DNA of 64,000 nucleotides from positions 1-64,000 of the forward strand of contig JAEUIC010000005.1 of assembly GCA_016795285.1 (NCBI GenBank), in the 5' to 3' direction. The notes beneath the pieces are model-generated. The model did not search any database, was not told where the DNA came from, and saw nothing but the letters and a program-made list of their open reading frames with translations. Both the position numbers and the translations under genes were made by a program. How positions within the stretch are numbered: the first letter of the stretch is position 1; every line of letters starts with the position of its first letter. This DNA comes from Planctomycetota bacterium (GTDB taxonomy: Bacteria; Planctomycetota; B15-G4; SIAN01). This document shows positions 27,141-34,822 of this stretch, piece by piece.

Positions 27141-28241
27141 ATGGAACCGCACGAAACGGATCGATCGGCCGACGCCGCCACGCCGCCAGCCGCGGCGCCG
27201 CCGTCCGCCGCGTTGCACGCCGCCCTGCTGATCGCACTGGCGCAACCCGACGAGCGCGAGCTCGCCGCCTTGCGCGAGCAGCAGCAGGCGCGGCCTGGCA
27301 CGTCACCGCTTGGCGCCGAAGGAGTGCGGCCGGCGACGCGCGAGCGGCTGGCGCAGCTCGAGTTCGCGGGTGCGGCGGAAGCGGAGGCGGCGCGCGCGGC
27401 CGCGCAGGGGCTCGTGCTGATCGACTGGAACGACGCGCGCTATCCAGCGCCGCTGCACGACCTCGCCGGCCCGCCCGCGCTCCTCTACGTGCGCGGCCGC
27501 GGCGAGCTGCCGACCGCGCACGCCATCGCGATCGTCGGCGCGCGCGCCTCGACGGCGCGCGGCCGCGCCTTCGCCCACGCGCTCGGCGCCGGGGTCGCGC
27601 AACGCGGCGGCACGGTCGTCTCGGGGCTCGCGATCGGCATCGACCAGGCGGCTCTCGAGGGGGCGCTCGCCGAGGAGGGGCGCTGCTGCGCGGTGCTCGC
27701 CTGCGGGCTCGATCAGGTCTATCCGCCGGGGGCGCGGCCACTCGCCGAGCGCCTGCTCGAACGCGGCACGCTGGTGAGCGAGATGCCGATCGGCACGCCA
27801 CCCTACAAGAACCACTTCCCGCGCAGGAACCGCCTGCTCGCGGCGTTGGCGCGCGCGACGCTGGTGATCGAGGCCGACCTCCACAGCGGCTCGCTGGTCA
27901 CGGCACGGCGCGCCGCCGAACTCGGCCGCGCGGTCCACGCGGTGCCGGGCGCGATCGACGCGACGGTGAGCCGCGGCACCAACCGGCTGATCCGCGACGG
28001 CGCCCACCCGCTGCTCGAGGTCGGCGATCTCGACCTGCTGCTGCCGGGCGGCGCGCCGCGCGTCCCGTCCGGCGACGAGCTGCTGCGCGAACTCGCGTCG
28101 CCGCGCGCGGCGGAGGAGCTCGCGACGCGCTGCCGGCGGCCGCTCGATCGCGTGCTGCTGCAGCTGGTCGAGCTCGAGGCGAACGGGCGCGTCGAGCGGC
28201 TCGGCGGCGGCCTCTACGTGCGGCGCGGCGCGGCGCCGTGA
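27141..28241 (+). CDS. dprA: DNA-processing protein DprA (Smf)
   Basis: DprA protects incoming single-stranded DNA and loads RecA during natural transformation. This 366-residue protein has the Rossmann-like fold motifs AIVGARASTARGRAFA and SGLAIGIDQAALEGAL, plus SEMPIGTPPYKNHFPRRNR and GAIDATVSRGTNRLIRDGA. The C-terminal 60 residues form the winged-helix seen in many DprA proteins (LLQLVELEANGRVERLGG). ATG 27141 is chosen; the open frame continues upstream but overlaps the FG-GAP gene in another frame. The N-terminal 45 residues are Ala/Pro-rich. No topA or other competence gene is adjacent. Confidence 0.94.
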   Translation: MEPHETDRSADAATPPAAAPPSAALHAALLIALAQPDERELAALREQQQARPGTSPLGAEGVRPATRERLAQLEFAGAAEAEAARAAAQGLVLIDWNDARYPAPLHDLAGPPALLYVRGRGELPTAHAIAIVGARASTARGRAFAHALGAGVAQRGGTVVSGLAIGIDQAALEGALAEEGRCCAVLACGLDQVYPPGARPLAERLLERGTLVSEMPIGTPPYKNHFPRRNRLLAALARATLVIEADLHSGSLVTARRAAELGRAVHAVPGAIDATVSRGTNRLIRDGAHPLLEVGDLDLLLPGGAPRVPSGDELLRELASPRAAEELATRCRRPLDRVLLQLVELEANGRVERLGGGLYVRRGAAP

Positions 28242-28260
28242 CGCCGCGGCGAAGTTCCGC

Positions 28261-28473
28261 TCAGAGCCAGGCGGCGAGCAGGTAGCCGCCGAACCCGAAC
28301 AGCGCGATCGAGACCAGCGCGAAGAGGAAGCCGCGGCGCAGGCCGACCTTCACGATCTCGCCGACGTCGTCGCGCCGCAGGCCGTTGTAGACCACCGACA
28401 CCATCAGCACGAGCAGCGTGAACCAGCCGAGATGCTCGAGCAGTTCGCCGAGCTGCAGGTCGAGCAGGATCAT
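28261..28473 (-). CDS. Small membrane protein (70 aa)
   Basis: The product has two hydrophobic segments (about residues 13-28 LGWFTLLVLMVSVVYN and 47-70 GFLFALVSIALFGFGGYLLAAWL) separated by a charged loop (RRDDVGEIVKVGLRRG). Its ATG overlaps the stop of the upstream membrane gene (ATGA at 28473-28470), which supports real translation. No family is recognised. The pair may form a small membrane complex. Confidence 0.75.
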   Translation of the reverse strand: MILLDLQLGELLEHLGWFTLLVLMVSVVYNGLRRDDVGEIVKVGLRRGFLFALVSIALFGFGGYLLAAWL

Positions 28474-28979
28474 CGGCCCGCCTCCGCGCCGGTCGTGGCG
28501 CCACTCGCTTCCGTCGCCTCACCCGCCGACGCCACGCGCAGGTGGCCTTCGTCCGACGCCTCCTTGGCGCGCGGGAAGGCCGTCTCGTAGACGTCGACCA
28601 TCACGCAGAGGTTCATCAGGCCGGCGATCGTCGCGAAGAGGCGACCGACCTCGAGGCGCGGCAGCTCGGACGCGAGCTCGAGCCCCTTCGTCAGCCAGAG
28701 GGTCGGGAAGGCGAGGCCGGCGAAGAGCCCTTCGCCGAGCAGGTAGAGGAAGAAGTCGTCGTCGGAGCGCACCGCGCGCCCCTCGGCCAGCGCCACGCCG
28801 AGCAGGAACATCGCGCTCAGCACGCCGCCGTAGAGCAGCGCCTTGCCGCGCCGGCCGAGCAGCCAATGGCCGGCGCCGGGGACGATCCAGGTCGCCACGA
28901 TGCAGATCAGCACGGTGACTGGGCTGTAGCGCCGGGGCGCAGCTTCAGCGGCGGTCGATGCATCGCTCGAGGTGGACAA
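28470..28979 (-). CDS. Multi-pass membrane protein, DUF6677-like
   Basis: This 169-residue membrane protein opens with a motif found in a small planctomycete/acidobacterial family (VATWIVPGAGHWLLGRRGKALLYG), which I believe corresponds to DUF6677. It has about four hydrophobic helices and an acidic, Ala/Thr-rich C-terminal tail. The frame starts at TTG 28979, preceded by AAGAAGAG on the minus strand. No in-frame ATG precedes the first helix. It is coupled by ATGA to the 70-residue membrane protein. A TATAGA -10 on the minus strand (29017-29012) would drive it divergently from the thioesterase gene. The function is unknown. Confidence 0.75.
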   Translation of the reverse strand: MSTSSDASTAAEAAPRRYSPVTVLICIVATWIVPGAGHWLLGRRGKALLYGGVLSAMFLLGVALAEGRAVRSDDDFFLYLLGEGLFAGLAFPTLWLTKGLELASELPRLEVGRLFATIAGLMNLCVMVDVYETAFPRAKEASDEGHLRVASAGEATEASGATTGAEAGR

Positions 28980-29011
28980 GTCTCGCTCGCACTCTTCTTT
29001 GGGGGGGCGCC

Positions 29012-29020
29012 TCTATACAT
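29012..29020. promoter_or_regulatory. Overlapping opposed -10 elements (thioesterase / DUF6677-like)
   Basis: The AT-rich block TCTATACAT stands out in a very GC-rich region. On the plus strand TATACA (29014-29019) lies 11 bases before the thioesterase ATG. On the minus strand TATAGA (29017-29012) lies about 30 bases before the TTG of the membrane gene. A single bidirectional core promoter is likely. Confidence 0.5.
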
Positions 29021-29030
29021 CATCCGCCCC

Positions 29031-29474
29031 ATGAACGCAGCGACCGCCACCGTCCACCGCACCGCCACCTCGGTCCGCTACCACGAGACCGACCAGATGG
29101 GCGTCGTCCACCACTCGAACTACATCCGTTGGTTCGAGCTCGGCCGCACCGAGATGATGAAGGCGCACGGCTTCGACTACGCGGCGCTCGAGCGCGACGG
29201 CTGCCTGCTGGCGGTGGTCGACGTCGGCCTGCGCTACCTCGCCCCCGCCCGCTTCGGCGAGGAGGTGACCATCGACAGCTGGATCGCCGAGGTCGAGCGG
29301 GTGCGCGTCCGCTTCGAATACCTCGTGCGGCGGGTCGATGCTGCGGCGACGCCGCTCTGCCGCGGCCATACGCTGCTGGCGAGCGTCGATCGCGCGCTGG
29401 TGCCGCGGCGCCTCCCCGAAGCGGTGCGGGCGCGCATGGTGGCGCTGCAAGGAAGCGGGCCGGCGGCGCGCTGA
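29031..29474 (+). CDS. Acyl-CoA thioesterase, YbgC/4-hydroxybenzoyl-CoA thioesterase family
   Basis: This 147-residue hotdog-fold thioesterase has the family signature at residues 15-33: YHETDQMGVVHHSNYIRWF, with the catalytic aspartate in ETDQMG and the conserved HHSNY. It should hydrolyse acyl-CoA or acyl-ACP thioesters. ATG 29031 is the natural start. The open frame upstream is antisense to the DUF6677-like gene. The TATACA element ends 11 bases upstream, leaving almost no leader and no Shine-Dalgarno. No Tol-Pal genes are nearby, unlike the classic ybgC context. Confidence 0.9.
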   Translation: MNAATATVHRTATSVRYHETDQMGVVHHSNYIRWFELGRTEMMKAHGFDYAALERDGCLLAVVDVGLRYLAPARFGEEVTIDSWIAEVERVRVRFEYLVRRVDAAATPLCRGHTLLASVDRALVPRRLPEAVRARMVALQGSGPAAR

Positions 29475-29520
29475 GCACGCCGGCCGGCCCGATTTCGGTC
29501 CGGGATTCCCTCTCAGGCGC

Positions 29521-30198
29521 TCAGTGCTCCCCGGCCGCCTTCGTCTCGACGAACTCGACCACGCCGGTGTCGAGGTCGTAGACGCCGCCCTTCACCTCGA
29601 GCGTGCCCGCCTCGACCAGCTCGTGGAGGATCGGCCCGCTCTCGCGCAGCGCGGCGACGGTCGCGCGGACGTTCTCCGCGACGCAGGCATCGGCCGCATC
29701 CCGCCCATCGAGCAGCGGCGCGATCGCCGGCCGGATCGCCGTGGCGAGCGACTCGATGTGGCCCGGCAGCTCGCTGCTGCCCATCGCCGCCGCGACGGCG
29801 CCGCACCGCTCGTGGCCGACCACCAGCAGCGCGTGCGCGCCGAGGTGCTCGGCGGCGTACTCGATGCTGCCGAGCGCATGGTCGTCGAGGACGTGGCCCG
29901 CGGTGCGCACCACGAAGAGGTCGCCGAGCCCCGCATCGAAGAGCAGCTCCGGGCAGACGCGCGAGTCGGAGCAGGTCACCACGATCGCGAAGGGGCGCTG
30001 CGCCTTCGCGACCTCGGTGCGCCGCTGCGGATCGCGGCCGAAGCCGAGCGCGACCCCCTCGGCGAAGCGGCGATTGCCGGCCGCCAGCCTCTCGAAGGGC
30101 GCGGGGGTGGCGACGACGCTCGTCGCCTCGTCGGGCAGCGACGCGCAAGCAGCGACGAAGAGGAGCGAGGCGAGCGAAGACGTGCGAAGCAGCGACAT
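29521..30198 (-). CDS. Beta-class carbonic anhydrase with lipoprotein signal
   Basis: This 225-residue beta-carbonic anhydrase interconverts CO2 and bicarbonate. Zinc ligands C76, H129 and C132 and the catalytic dyad D78/R80 are in place (VTCSDSR, VGHERCGA). The N-terminus is an export signal with a lipobox (LLFVAAC, acylated C18), so the mature enzyme should be a lipoprotein in the periplasm or on the outer membrane. Most beta-class enzymes are cytoplasmic, which makes this localisation notable. GGAGAT precedes the ATG. It converges on the thioesterase gene, 46 bases away. Confidence 0.93.
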   Translation of the reverse strand: MSLLRTSSLASLLFVAACASLPDEATSVVATPAPFERLAAGNRRFAEGVALGFGRDPQRRTEVAKAQRPFAIVVTCSDSRVCPELLFDAGLGDLFVVRTAGHVLDDHALGSIEYAAEHLGAHALLVVGHERCGAVAAAMGSSELPGHIESLATAIRPAIAPLLDGRDAADACVAENVRATVAALRESGPILHELVEAGTLEVKGGVYDLDTGVVEFVETKAAGEH

Positions 30199-30294
30199 GG
30201 AGATCTCCGTCGATCGGGAACTGGACGCGACGGAGGACGCATCGAGCAGCGCAACGACCGGCCTTGAGTCGAACCCGCGGTCGCGGGAGTTCCC

Positions 30295-31509
30295 TCAGCG
30301 AGCGGGGGCAGTCGGCGGAGGCGCCAGCGGTGGCGAGCGCGGCACGCGACGGAGCACGCTCACCGTGCCGTCGCCGTAGTCGCCGGTGAGCAGCTCCACG
30401 CCGCCGTCGCCGTCGAGGTCGGCCGCCACCACGTAGCTCGGCCCCTTCCCGACCGGCCGCGGCGCGCCGTCGAGCGCGAAGCCGCCCGCCCCATCGCCGC
30501 GCAGCAACGTGACCGCCGCCGCACCGCCGTTGCCGAGCGCCAGGTCGACCCGCCCATCGCCATCGAGGTCGGCCGCCGCGATCCCCCACCAGAAGCCGGC
30601 CACCTCCGCGCGCAGCGGCGAGCCGGCGATCGGCGCGAAGCGGCCGCGGCCGTCGTTGCAGAGCAGGTCGAGCTGCGCGACGTCGTCGTGGCTCGCCGCG
30701 AGGTCGGGGTCGCCGTCGCCGTCGAGGTCGGCGAAAGTGACGTAGCCCGGCCGCTCGCCGACGCGCAGCGGCGAGCCGGGCGCAACAGCGAAGCGGCCGC
30801 TGCCGTCGCCGAGGAAGAGCTCGATCGCGTGGCCCGCGAGGCTCGGCACCGCGAAGTCGAGGTCGCCATCCCCGTCGACGTCGGCGAGCGCGAGCGCGTC
30901 GTAGGGCGTGCGCACCCGCAGCGGCGAGCCGGGCGCGTGGCGGAAGGCGCCGGCCTCGTCTTGCAGCAGGATCGCGACCGCGTGGGTCGAGACGCTCGTG
31001 GCGAGGAGGTCCAAGCGGCCGTCGCCGTCGACATCGGCGATCGCCACCTCGTGGGTGTGGCCGGCCGGCGGATCGGCATCGCCGGGCTGCGGCTCTGGCA
31101 GCACGCTCGGCGCCGGGGCGTCGCGACGGGTGAAGCCGCCGCGGCCGTCGTTCATCAACAGCACCAGTTCGTGGCGATCGTGCTCGGCCGCGACGAGGTC
31201 GAGGTCGCCATCGTCGTCGAGATCGCCGAGCGCGACCTTGCGCACCGACGGACCGACCACCAGCGAGCTCGCCCACCGGAAGCGGCCAGCGCCGTCGCCG
31301 AGCGCGACCACGATGCGACCGCTCTGCGGATCGGGCCGCGAGCCGCAGCAGGTGCCGCACGCGACCACGAGGTCCAAGCGGCCGTCCCCGTCGACATCGC
31401 CGACCGCCGGCCGACCGGCCATCGGCCCGACGGGAAGGGGCGAGCCGGGCGCTGCCGACCACTCCCCTGCCGGCAGGAAGAACGGGGCGACGAGAGCGAA
31501 GCGCACCAT
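30295..31509 (-). CDS. VCBS/FG-GAP repeat beta-propeller protein
   Basis: This 404-residue protein consists almost entirely of about seven repeats of 50-60 residues. Each has a calcium-loop D-x-D-G-D-G-x-x-D-L (DVDGDGRLDLVV, DLDDDGDLDLVA, DVDGDGDLDFAV) and an intervening SPLRVG-type strand, predicting a seven-bladed propeller. Repeats start almost at the N-terminus. The only export signal candidate is the short hydrophobic LVAPFFLPAG at residues 6-15, which is weak. GAGGAG precedes the ATG with good spacing. It follows the amino-acid dehydrogenase on the same strand and lies 96 bases before the carbonic anhydrase gene. Function beyond surface binding cannot be told. Confidence 0.87.
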   Translation of the reverse strand: MVRFALVAPFFLPAGEWSAAPGSPLPVGPMAGRPAVGDVDGDGRLDLVVACGTCCGSRPDPQSGRIVVALGDGAGRFRWASSLVVGPSVRKVALGDLDDDGDLDLVAAEHDRHELVLLMNDGRGGFTRRDAPAPSVLPEPQPGDADPPAGHTHEVAIADVDGDGRLDLLATSVSTHAVAILLQDEAGAFRHAPGSPLRVRTPYDALALADVDGDGDLDFAVPSLAGHAIELFLGDGSGRFAVAPGSPLRVGERPGYVTFADLDGDGDPDLAASHDDVAQLDLLCNDGRGRFAPIAGSPLRAEVAGFWWGIAAADLDGDGRVDLALGNGGAAAVTLLRGDGAGGFALDGAPRPVGKGPSYVVAADLDGDGGVELLTGDYGDGTVSVLRRVPRSPPLAPPPTAPAR

Positions 31510-31617
31510 GAGCGGGTCTCCTCGATCCCACCCGAGGCCCCGACTGCGTGGAGTGTTAACGCGCCCGGCGCACAGCGCAGCGCAGCGCCCGGCGAGCGGC
31601 GCAGCGCGCGACGCGGC

Positions 31618-32670
31618 TCAGCGCCGGCGAACGCGCGCGGCGCGCCGCTGCGCGAGCTTCGCCTCGGCGCGCGCCAGCGCCACGCGATGCGGCGCCATGC
31701 GCGAATTGAACGACTCGACCATCACGTCGCGCAGCCGGCAGCCGATGCCGGAGAGATCCTTCGGCGGCTCGAACCCCTCGAGCGCCGGGCCGCAGCCGCG
31801 GATCACCGCGCCGGCGTTCACCAGCAGGTCGGGCGCGTAGAGGATGTGGCGCGCCGCCAGCAGATCGCCCGCCGCGGGCGTCGCGAGCTGGTCGTTGGCG
31901 GCGCCGCAGACGATGCGGCAGCGCAGCCGCGCCACGCTCGCCTCGTCGAGGATCCCGCCGCCCGCGCACGGCGCGAAGACGTCGCACGGCGTGTCGAAGA
32001 TGCGATCGGGCTCGACGAGCTGCAGCGGCATCGTGTCGGCCGCGCGCCCCGCCCGCTCGGCGTCGAAGTCGGTGGCGACGACGCGCGCGCCGGCGCGCCG
32101 CGCCAGCATCGCGAGCTTGAGCCCGATCGCGCCGAGCCCCTGGATCGCGATGGTCTGGCCGCTCCACTCGGCGACGCCGAGCAGGTCGAGCGCGGTGCCG
32201 GCCGCCAGGAAGACCCCCTCCGCGGTCGCCTCGGCGAGGTCGGCCGCGACGCCGTTCTCCGGCGTGGCGACGTAGCGCGTCGTCGTCGCCATCGCGGCCA
32301 GGTCGGCCGGTCCCGTGCCGAGATCGCCGGCGGTGCAGAAGCGCCCCCCCATCCGCTCGATCCGCTCGCCGAGCGCGGCGTAGGCCGCCTTGCGATCGAG
32401 TCCCGGATGGTCGAGCAGCACCGCCTTGCCGCCGCCCGCCGGCAGTTCCGCCAGCACCACCTTGCGCGTCATCCCCGCCGCGAGGCGGCACGCATCGGCG
32501 AGCGCCGCCGCTTCGTCGGGATAACGCATGCGCCGGACGCCGCCGAGCGCCGGCCCCGCCGACGTGTCGTGCACCACGACGATCGCCGCGAGGCCGCTCG
32601 CGCGATCGGTGAAGTAGTGCACCTCCTCGAACTCGCCCGAGAGGTGGTGGAAGGGCGCGGCGGCGGACAC
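31618..32670 (-). CDS. Leu/Glu/Phe/Val-type amino acid dehydrogenase
   Basis: This 350-residue NAD(P)-dependent oxidoreductase deaminates a branched-chain or aromatic amino acid to its 2-oxo acid. The catalytic lysine region GGGKAVLLDHPGL follows MTRKVVLAELPA. The dinucleotide-binding motif IQGLGAIGLKLA and TAGDLGTG also match leucine dehydrogenase. GTG 32670 is chosen because GGAGGAGT lies just upstream and the product then begins like the family (FHHLSGEFEEVHYF). The longer open frame to 32817 is Pro-rich and implausible. A TATCCT hexamer on the minus strand at 32727-32722 may be its -10. Leucine dehydrogenase is the likeliest member, but specificity is not proven. Confidence 0.92.
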   Translation of the reverse strand: MSAAAPFHHLSGEFEEVHYFTDRASGLAAIVVVHDTSAGPALGGVRRMRYPDEAAALADACRLAAGMTRKVVLAELPAGGGKAVLLDHPGLDRKAAYAALGERIERMGGRFCTAGDLGTGPADLAAMATTTRYVATPENGVAADLAEATAEGVFLAAGTALDLLGVAEWSGQTIAIQGLGAIGLKLAMLARRAGARVVATDFDAERAGRAADTMPLQLVEPDRIFDTPCDVFAPCAGGGILDEASVARLRCRIVCGAANDQLATPAAGDLLAARHILYAPDLLVNAGAVIRGCGPALEGFEPPKDLSGIGCRLRDVMVESFNSRMAPHRVALARAEAKLAQRRAARVRRR

Positions 32671-32851
32671 GACGGACTCCTCCGTGGCGGCGGCGAGGGG
32701 GCGGCAGGGACGTGGCGGCGCAGGATAGCGGCGCTGCGGCGCGGCGACGGTGGCCGGTAGGCTCGGCAGCGGAAGCGGCGGCTCGGCTGGGAAGCGGAGC
32801 GCTCGGCCGCCGTCCAACTCGCCCTCGCTCGATCCTCCGCGGAGCTGCCTG

Positions 32852-33856
32852 ATGACCGTCCCGCCGTCGCTGCGCCTCGCCGTGCGCGCCTTCCCCTGGT
32901 GCGCGCTGCTGCTCGCCGCGGCCTGCCAGTCCGAGCCGCCGCTCGAGCCGCTGCCGCCGCGGGAGATGGAGCAGCTCGAGGCGCTGCGCCGCTACGACCC
33001 GAAGACCGGCCACGTGAAGGACAAGGGGACGCTGTTCGTCTCCCTCGACCAGAACCTGCGCAAGTGGCGGGAGCTCGGCACGCGGACGGAGATCGCCGAC
33101 ATCGACCAGCGCACGAGCCTCGAGGTCGTGCTGACGCGGCAGGTCTACTACAACTTCGACACCATCCTGAACGAGCTCGAGCACGGCACCGACCCGGAGC
33201 ATCGTGTCACTGCCGCGGCGGCGATCGGCTTCAGCAAGATCCCGGCGCCCGACGAGCGCGGCGGCGACCCCGCCTTCCCGACCGTGCACGGCCGCGCGCT
33301 GCAGCCGCTGCTGGCCGTCATCGAGTCGGGTCAGGACGAGCTGGTCGTGAACGCGCTCCTGTCGCTCGGCCGCATCGCGTCGCCCGAGACGCCGCGCGAC
33401 CTGCTGATCGAGCTGATGGTCAAGCACCACCACTCCGACGTGCGCGCCAATGCGGCGCTCGCGCTGGCGCAGGTCGCGCAGCCGGCCGATGCGCCGCTGC
33501 TGATGGCACCGCTCTTCTCGTCGCTCGGCGATCCCAATCCGATGGTGCGACTGCACGCGGTGAAGGCGCTCGGCCGCATCGGCGACAAGACGGCGCACGG
33601 GCCGCTGATCGACCGGCTGCGGCGCGACGACACGCCGCTGGTGCAGGCGTGCGCGGCGCTCGAGCTCGGCAAGATCGGCGATTGGGGCACCGTCAACTAC
33701 CTGATCGACGGCCTGCAGTCGGAGGCGCCGCTGGTCGCCTTCCAGTGCCATCAGGCGCTGGTGCGGCTCACGCGGCGCACCGACCTGAAGGGCTACGTCG
33801 CATGGCGCGAGTGGTGGAGCGAGGCGCCCGAGAATCGCGACCGCCCGCACGGTTGA
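32852..33856 (+). CDS. HEAT-repeat lipoprotein
   Basis: This 334-residue lipoprotein has the signal WCALLLAAAC with the acylated cysteine at residue 25. About 130 residues (EMEQLEALRRYDPKTG onward) precede four or five HEAT/PBS-type helical repeats (for example VVNALLSLGRI, VRANAALALAQVAQP, VRLHAVKALGRIGD, VQACAALELGKIGD). HEAT solenoids bind protein partners. ATG 32852 has GGAG at 32841 and removes an unlikely Pro/Ser-rich extension. A TAGGCT hexamer at 32758-32763 could be its -10. It is divergent from the amino-acid dehydrogenase and convergent with the Kdo-kinase-like gene. Confidence 0.88.
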   Translation: MTVPPSLRLAVRAFPWCALLLAAACQSEPPLEPLPPREMEQLEALRRYDPKTGHVKDKGTLFVSLDQNLRKWRELGTRTEIADIDQRTSLEVVLTRQVYYNFDTILNELEHGTDPEHRVTAAAAIGFSKIPAPDERGGDPAFPTVHGRALQPLLAVIESGQDELVVNALLSLGRIASPETPRDLLIELMVKHHHSDVRANAALALAQVAQPADAPLLMAPLFSSLGDPNPMVRLHAVKALGRIGDKTAHGPLIDRLRRDDTPLVQACAALELGKIGDWGTVNYLIDGLQSEAPLVAFQCHQALVRLTRRTDLKGYVAWREWWSEAPENRDRPHG

Positions 33857-33911
33857 CCGCGACGGCGCGCATCGGGGCACGCTGGATCGCGACGGAGCGC
33901 GCGGCCGCCGG

Positions 33912-34805
33912 TCACCCTTTCGTCGCCGCACGCGCGTCGGCCGCCTTGCCGCGCCCGAAGAGCCGCCAGCCGAGCCGATGCCAGCCGATCGAGCGGCGAT
34001 GGAGCGCCGCGACCGCGCGCCACAGCTTCGCGCGCCGCCAGCCGCCGCCGCGCGCCGCGACGTAGGCGCGCACGAACGCGGCGAGATCGCGCGGCGCCAA
34101 CGCCCCCGCGGGAGCGAGCAGCGCCAGCTTCTCGGCGCTGCGCAACAAGCGCGCGAGATTGGCCGCCGCGGCCGTCGCCTCGATCGGCGCCGACTCGACG
34201 CGCGATCGATCGAAGTCGATCAGCCACGCGCGCGGCGGAGCGCGGGCCAGCAAGACGTTCTTCGCATTGAGGTCGGCGTGGCGGCAGCCGGCGCGATGGA
34301 GCGACGCGACGACGGCGCCGGCGGCGGACTGCAGCGCGCGCCGCTCGTCGCTGTCGGCCACCGTCGGCAGGAGCGCCGCGGCGTCGCGCGCCTCGTGCAG
34401 CTCGAAGGTGGCGAACTCGAGCCGGAAGCCGGAGGGGGTGCGCCGCGCGCGGGCGAAGGCGAAGGGCGCCACCGCGACGCCCGCCGCCTCGAGCGCGAGC
34501 TGCACGTCGAGCAGCTCCTCGAGCCGCCGTGGACCAGCGAATGAGTCGCCGCGCCACCGCCCGGCGAGCCCGCCACGGCGCAGCTCCTTCGCCAAGGCGC
34601 TGCGCCCCGCGAACGGGAGGCGCAGCGGCGCGCCGCGGCCGAAGAGTGTCGTCGCCTGCGCCCCCTCGAGCTGCGCGAGCGCCACCCCATCGAGCAGGCG
34701 CAACGCCGCCGCCGCAGCGGCCGTTTCGGGCCGCGTCCAGACCACCACGCCCCCATCGCTGGAGCGCACCACCGCGAGGCCGCGCTTGTCGATCCCCTCG
34801 TTCAT
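33912..34805 (-). CDS. Kdo-kinase/WaaP-like lipopolysaccharide kinase
   Basis: This 297-residue protein-kinase-fold enzyme resembles KdkA and WaaP, which phosphorylate sugars of the LPS inner core. The catalytic loop is HADLNAKNVLL and the metal-binding segment WLIDFDRSRV replaces DFG, both typical of this group. The N-terminal lobe has a Gly-rich patch. The C-terminus is basic (HRRSIGWHRLGWRLFGRGK), suited to membrane contact. It is divergent from a family 9 glycosyltransferase with only 17 bases between the start codons, a strong hint that both act on LPS core. Which sugar is phosphorylated is inferred. Confidence 0.85.
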   Translation of the reverse strand: MNEGIDKRGLAVVRSSDGGVVVWTRPETAAAAAALRLLDGVALAQLEGAQATTLFGRGAPLRLPFAGRSALAKELRRGGLAGRWRGDSFAGPRRLEELLDVQLALEAAGVAVAPFAFARARRTPSGFRLEFATFELHEARDAAALLPTVADSDERRALQSAAGAVVASLHRAGCRHADLNAKNVLLARAPPRAWLIDFDRSRVESAPIEATAAAANLARLLRSAEKLALLAPAGALAPRDLAAFVRAYVAARGGGWRRAKLWRAVAALHRRSIGWHRLGWRLFGRGKAADARAATKG

Positions 34806-34809
34806 CGGG

Positions 34810-34815
34810 TATCCC
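34810..34815 (+). promoter_or_regulatory. Candidate -10 of the family 9 glycosyltransferase
   Basis: TATCCC ends seven bases before ATG 34823, inside the 17-base spacer between two divergent start codons. The spacing suits a leaderless transcript, and there is no room for a Shine-Dalgarno-containing leader. Confidence 0.3.
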
Positions 34816-34822
34816 GCGCGCC

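Noticed and set aside
22291..27801. A 1836-codon open frame on the minus strand across the Ser/Thr kinase, FG-GAP and dprA genes
   Set aside because: It is the antisense shadow of clearly real plus-strand genes; in such GC-rich DNA stop codons are rare in that frame. Its translation is low-complexity Arg/Ala/Gly-rich with no domain.
30199..30294. A tRNA 3' end around GAGTCGAACCCGCG
   Set aside because: The T-arm-like pentamer is present by chance; no acceptor stem, anticodon arm or D-arm can be drawn around it.
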